From contig NZ_CP029254.1 of assembly GCF_003122365.1 (NCBI RefSeq), positions 3,925,001 through 3,989,000 of the forward strand: a DNA stretch of 64,000 nt, read 5' to 3'. Positions 61,525-64,000 of the stretch are shown piece after piece (within the stretch, counting starts at the first letter, position 1; the number at the start of each line of letters is the position of its first letter). Below the pieces are notes generated by a model. The model ran no database searches and had not been told where the DNA came from. It saw nothing but the letters and a program-made list of their open reading frames with translations. The translations under genes were made by a program, and so were the position numbers. This DNA is from Streptomyces spongiicola. Its GTDB lineage: Bacteria; Actinomycetota; Actinomycetes; Streptomycetales; Streptomycetaceae.

Positions 61525-62034
61525 TGTGCGCCGTGCCGGGCGTGCCACCGTCGTGCCGTGCCGCTCCGCGCGCCTGAGCCGGGTGCCGGGTGCCGGGTGC
61601 GACCGCCCCGGACCGGACCGCCCCGGACCGGACCGGACCGCCCCGGACCGGACCGCCCCGGACCGGACCGCCCCGGACCGGACCGGACCGCCCCGGACCG
61701 GACCGTCCCGGACAGGCCCGGACCGGCCGTGCCCGGGCGTGCGGACGGCGCGCGGCGTCCGTCCGAATCGGCAACCCGGGCGCGTGGTGGACGCCCTGCG
61801 CCGGAAGTTCTCCTTCCTCACCGGACGGATGAAGGGTCCGGTCTGTCGCCTCAAGACGCCTCAAGACCGGGGTGCCGCACCGGGCCCGCAACCGTTCACT
61901 CCGGAAATCGTCCGTACCGGCGCCGCCCGGGTGAACCCGTGCCGCGTTCACCTGGAATTCGCGTGGCCGACGCCCGGGGGTGCCAGCCTCGGCCACGGGA
62001 CTTCCCCGGCCAGGGCGAGAAACGGGAGACGGGC
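61525..62034. other. Intergenic stretch with tandem repeats
   Basis: 510 bp between the methyltransferase and the small membrane protein. About 125 bp is a GACCG-based tandem array; the rest shows no gene. Confidence 0.5.
61601..61725. repeat. GACCG-based tandem array
   Basis: A 15-bp unit gaccgccccggaccg occurs six times, sometimes with an extra gaccg, ending in a diverged copy. It is likely unstable in length and could form strong secondary structure. Confidence 0.85.
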
Positions 62035-62232
62035 ATGGAAAGCGGTCCGGCGGTCTTCGCGGGAACGGTGTTCGCGCTGTTCGGAGCCGCACTGCTGATA
62101 TGGACGGGGGCGAGGGTCCGGCACCGCGCCCCGGTCGCGCACGGCGTGAATCCCGCCACGGCCGCGACCCTGAGCATGATCTTCGGAACCGCTTTCCTGC
62201 TCGCCGGCCTCTGGTGCCTCAGCCGCGTCTGA
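62035..62232 (+). CDS. Small two-helix membrane protein
   Basis: Protein of 65 aa, ATG 62035 with gggag upstream. Two hydrophobic helices, VFAGTVFALFGAALLIWTG and LSMIFGTAFLLAGLWCL, are joined by a basic loop (RVRHRAPVAHGV). No known family. It lies 238 bp before topA on the same strand. Confidence 0.65.
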   Translation: MESGPAVFAGTVFALFGAALLIWTGARVRHRAPVAHGVNPATAATLSMIFGTAFLLAGLWCLSRV

Positions 62233-62348
62233 ATGCCCCCGCGACCCCCGTCAGGCCGCCTCCGTCCGTCGTCCGCCGCGGGAGTCCGGGCGGCAGGAAT
62301 GCCCGGAGTCGGGTTACCGTTCGAGTGGCCGTTGCGAACTTTTGCCGT

Positions 62349-62354
62349 TTGACA
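62349..62354 (+). promoter_or_regulatory. Possible -35 element of topA
   Basis: ttgaca 116 bp before the topA start; no clear -10 hexamer at ideal spacing, so tentative. Confidence 0.3.
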
Positions 62355-62469
62355 CGGGGGCGGGTTGTACCGTCACACTCCGCAGCGACAGCAAAGCGCA
62401 GTACGGCCGTACGCCGTAAGTTGTACGCCGTACGAGCCCACCGAGCGTCGACCGGAGAGAAGAGCGAAG

Positions 62470-64000
62470 TTGTCCCCGACCAGCGAGACCGCACAGGGCG
62501 GCCGCCGACTCGTCATCGTCGAGTCGCCTGCCAAGGCGAAGACGATCAAGGGCTACCTGGGCCCCGGCTATGTCGTCGAGGCGAGCGTCGGGCACATCCG
62601 CGACCTCCCGAACGGTGCCGCCGAGGTCCCCGAGAAGTACACCGGCGAGGTGCGGCGTCTCGGGGTGGACGTCGAGCACGACTTCCAACCCGTCTATGTC
62701 GTGAACTCGGACAAGAAGGCGCAGGTCAGGAGGCTCAAGGAGCAGCTCGCCGACTCGGACGAGCTCTACCTCGCCACCGATGAGGACCGCGAGGGCGAGG
62801 CCATCGCCTGGCATCTGCTGGAGGTCCTCAAGCCCAAGGTCCCGGTCAAGCGGATGGTCTTCCACGAGATCACCAAGGCCGCGATCCAGGAGGCCGTCGC
62901 CAACCCGCGCGAACTCAACAAGCGCATGGTCGACGCCCAGGAGACCCGCCGCATCCTCGACCGCCTCTACGGCTACGAGGTGTCGCCGGTCCTCTGGAAG
63001 AAGGTCATGCCGCGGCTGTCGGCGGGCCGTGTCCAGTCCGTGGCCACCCGCCTGGTCGTCGAGCGGGAGCGGGAGCGCATCGCCTTCCGCTCCGCCGAGT
63101 ACTGGGACCTGACCGGCACGTTCTCCACGGGCCGCGCCGGATGGGGCACGGCCCCGGAGGCCGGTGGAGCGCCCGATCCGGCCGCCTTCACCGCCCGGCT
63201 GGCCACCGTCGACGGGCGGCGCGTCGCCCAGGGCCGTGACTTCGGCCCGGACGGACGGCTCAAGTCGGACCAGGTACTCCACCTCGACGAGGAGAACGCG
63301 CGCGCCCTGAGGGCCGCGCTCGAGAACGCGGCGTTCTCGGTCCGCTCGGTCGAGTCCAAGCCGTACCGCCGCTCGCCGTACGCCCCGTTCCGTACGACGA
63401 CGCTCCAGCAGGAGGCCTCGCGCAAGCTCGGCTTCGGGGCGAAGGCGACGATGCAGATCGCGCAGAAGCTGTACGAGAACGGCTTCATCACCTATATGCG
63501 TACGGACTCGACCACGCTCTCCGACACGGCCGTCGCGGCGGCCCGGGCCCAGGTCACCCAGCTGTACGGCGGCGACTACCTGCCCGAGAAGCCGCGCACC
63601 TACGCCGGGAAGGTCAAGAACGCCCAGGAGGCGCACGAGGCGATCCGCCCCTCGGGCGACCGCTTCCGCACCCCGGCCGAGACCGGGCTGACCGGCGACC
63701 AGTTCCGTCTCTACGAGCTGATCTGGAAGCGGACCGTCGCCTCCCAGATGAAGGACGCGGTCGGCAGCTCCGTCACCGTCAGAATCGGCGGAACCGGCTC
63801 CGACGGCCGGGACGCCGAGTTCTCCGCCTCCGGCAAGACCATCACGTTCCACGGCTTCATGAAGGCCTACGTCGAGGGCGCCGACGATCCCAACGCCGAG
63901 CTGGACGACCGCGAGCGCCGGCTGCCGCAGGTCGCCGAGGGCGACCGGCTCACCGCCGAGGAGATCACGGCGGACGGGCACGCCACCAAGCCCCCGGCCC
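62470..64000 (+). CDS. topA: DNA topoisomerase I (5' part; runs off the window)
   Basis: The frame is open to the window edge, giving the first 510 residues. TTG 62470 is the likely start (LSPTSETAQGGRRL), with ggagagaag before it. The Toprim domain shows LVIVESPAKAKTIKGYLG and YLATDEDREGEAIAWHLL, and the active-site Tyr lies in GFITYMRTDSTTLSD. It relaxes negative supercoils. The C-terminal zinc or Lys-rich part lies beyond the window. Confidence 0.96.
   Translation, partial: MSPTSETAQGGRRLVIVESPAKAKTIKGYLGPGYVVEASVGHIRDLPNGAAEVPEKYTGEVRRLGVDVEHDFQPVYVVNSDKKAQVRRLKEQLADSDELYLATDEDREGEAIAWHLLEVLKPKVPVKRMVFHEITKAAIQEAVANPRELNKRMVDAQETRRILDRLYGYEVSPVLWKKVMPRLSAGRVQSVATRLVVERERERIAFRSAEYWDLTGTFSTGRAGWGTAPEAGGAPDPAAFTARLATVDGRRVAQGRDFGPDGRLKSDQVLHLDEENARALRAALENAAFSVRSVESKPYRRSPYAPFRTTTLQQEASRKLGFGAKATMQIAQKLYENGFITYMRTDSTTLSDTAVAAARAQVTQLYGGDYLPEKPRTYAGKVKNAQEAHEAIRPSGDRFRTPAETGLTGDQFRLYELIWKRTVASQMKDAVGSSVTVRIGGTGSDGRDAEFSASGKTITFHGFMKAYVEGADDPNAELDDRERRLPQVAEGDRLTAEEITADGHATKPPA

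Noticed and set aside
61601..61725. CRISPR-like array
   Set aside because: Units are 15-20 bp, directly adjacent with no unique spacers, and no cas genes are present.
59038..61854. 938-aa minus ORF over the lipoprotein and methyltransferase genes
   Set aside because: Shadow; its repeat-rich N-terminus is simply the GACCG array.

Overview
The window is high-GC actinomycete DNA. It looks like a Streptomyces chromosome: GTG/TTG starts are common, stop-start overlaps (ATGA/GTGA) are frequent, and from about 18 kb to the right end it carries a block I recognise from Streptomyces, running from wblA through the arsA pair, crp/nth, nhaA/acsA, the ssd-tad cluster and bldG to topA. Only the left 18 kb is accessory.

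Accessory island (1-17,958). An intact tRNA-Pro(CGG) on the minus strand (17,959-18,032) has a 43-bp copy of its 3' half at 1,268-1,310, the signature of site-specific insertion into a tRNA 3' end. Left of that copy lies a 5'-truncated tyrosine integrase, so at least one more element probably sat in tandem further left. Between the two copies are three insertion sequences: an IS5-type element with an overlapping accessory gene, an IS1634-type element with a 5-bp target duplication, and an ISAs1-type element with a 10-bp target duplication. The cargo is (a) a graspetide/imiditide RiPP cluster (XRE regulator and HD protein diverging from an ATPase-fold protein, a Cys-rich small protein, precursor, ATP-grasp ligase and PIMT-like methyltransferase), and (b) a two-gene Mokosh type I anti-phage system (Ser/Thr kinase-SF1 helicase plus PLD nuclease). 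The ISAs1 element sits near the 3' end of the helicase gene, and removing it with one target copy restores a perfect reading frame. Between them is an ORF that joins pieces of a flavoprotein, a LacI regulator and an integrase.

Core, 18-31 kb: metallophosphoesterase, GT87 glycosyltransferase, an apparent relic of a second mannosyltransferase, YqeY-like protein, class A PBP, WblA, two ArsA-type ATPases, DUF4177, RidA, NUDIX and metallo-beta-lactamase-fold proteins.

Core, 31-47 kb: a Crp regulator divergent from endonuclease III, a CoA-pyrophosphatase-type NUDIX protein, a membrane serine protease, an alpha/beta hydrolase lacking its nucleophile, a holin-like protein, NhaA, acetyl-CoA synthetase, a NodB-like lipoprotein, a MinD-like ATPase, a degenerate Fic-fold protein and a HAD-IB hydrolase.

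Core, 47-64 kb: a tightly overlapped ssd-tadA-tadB-tadC-pilin-tadE-tadE-like operon, convergent with a large DEAD-box helicase; then bldG with an anti-sigma partner, the H+-pyrophosphatase, a lipoprotein, a methyltransferase, a tiny membrane protein and the start of topA, which runs off the window.
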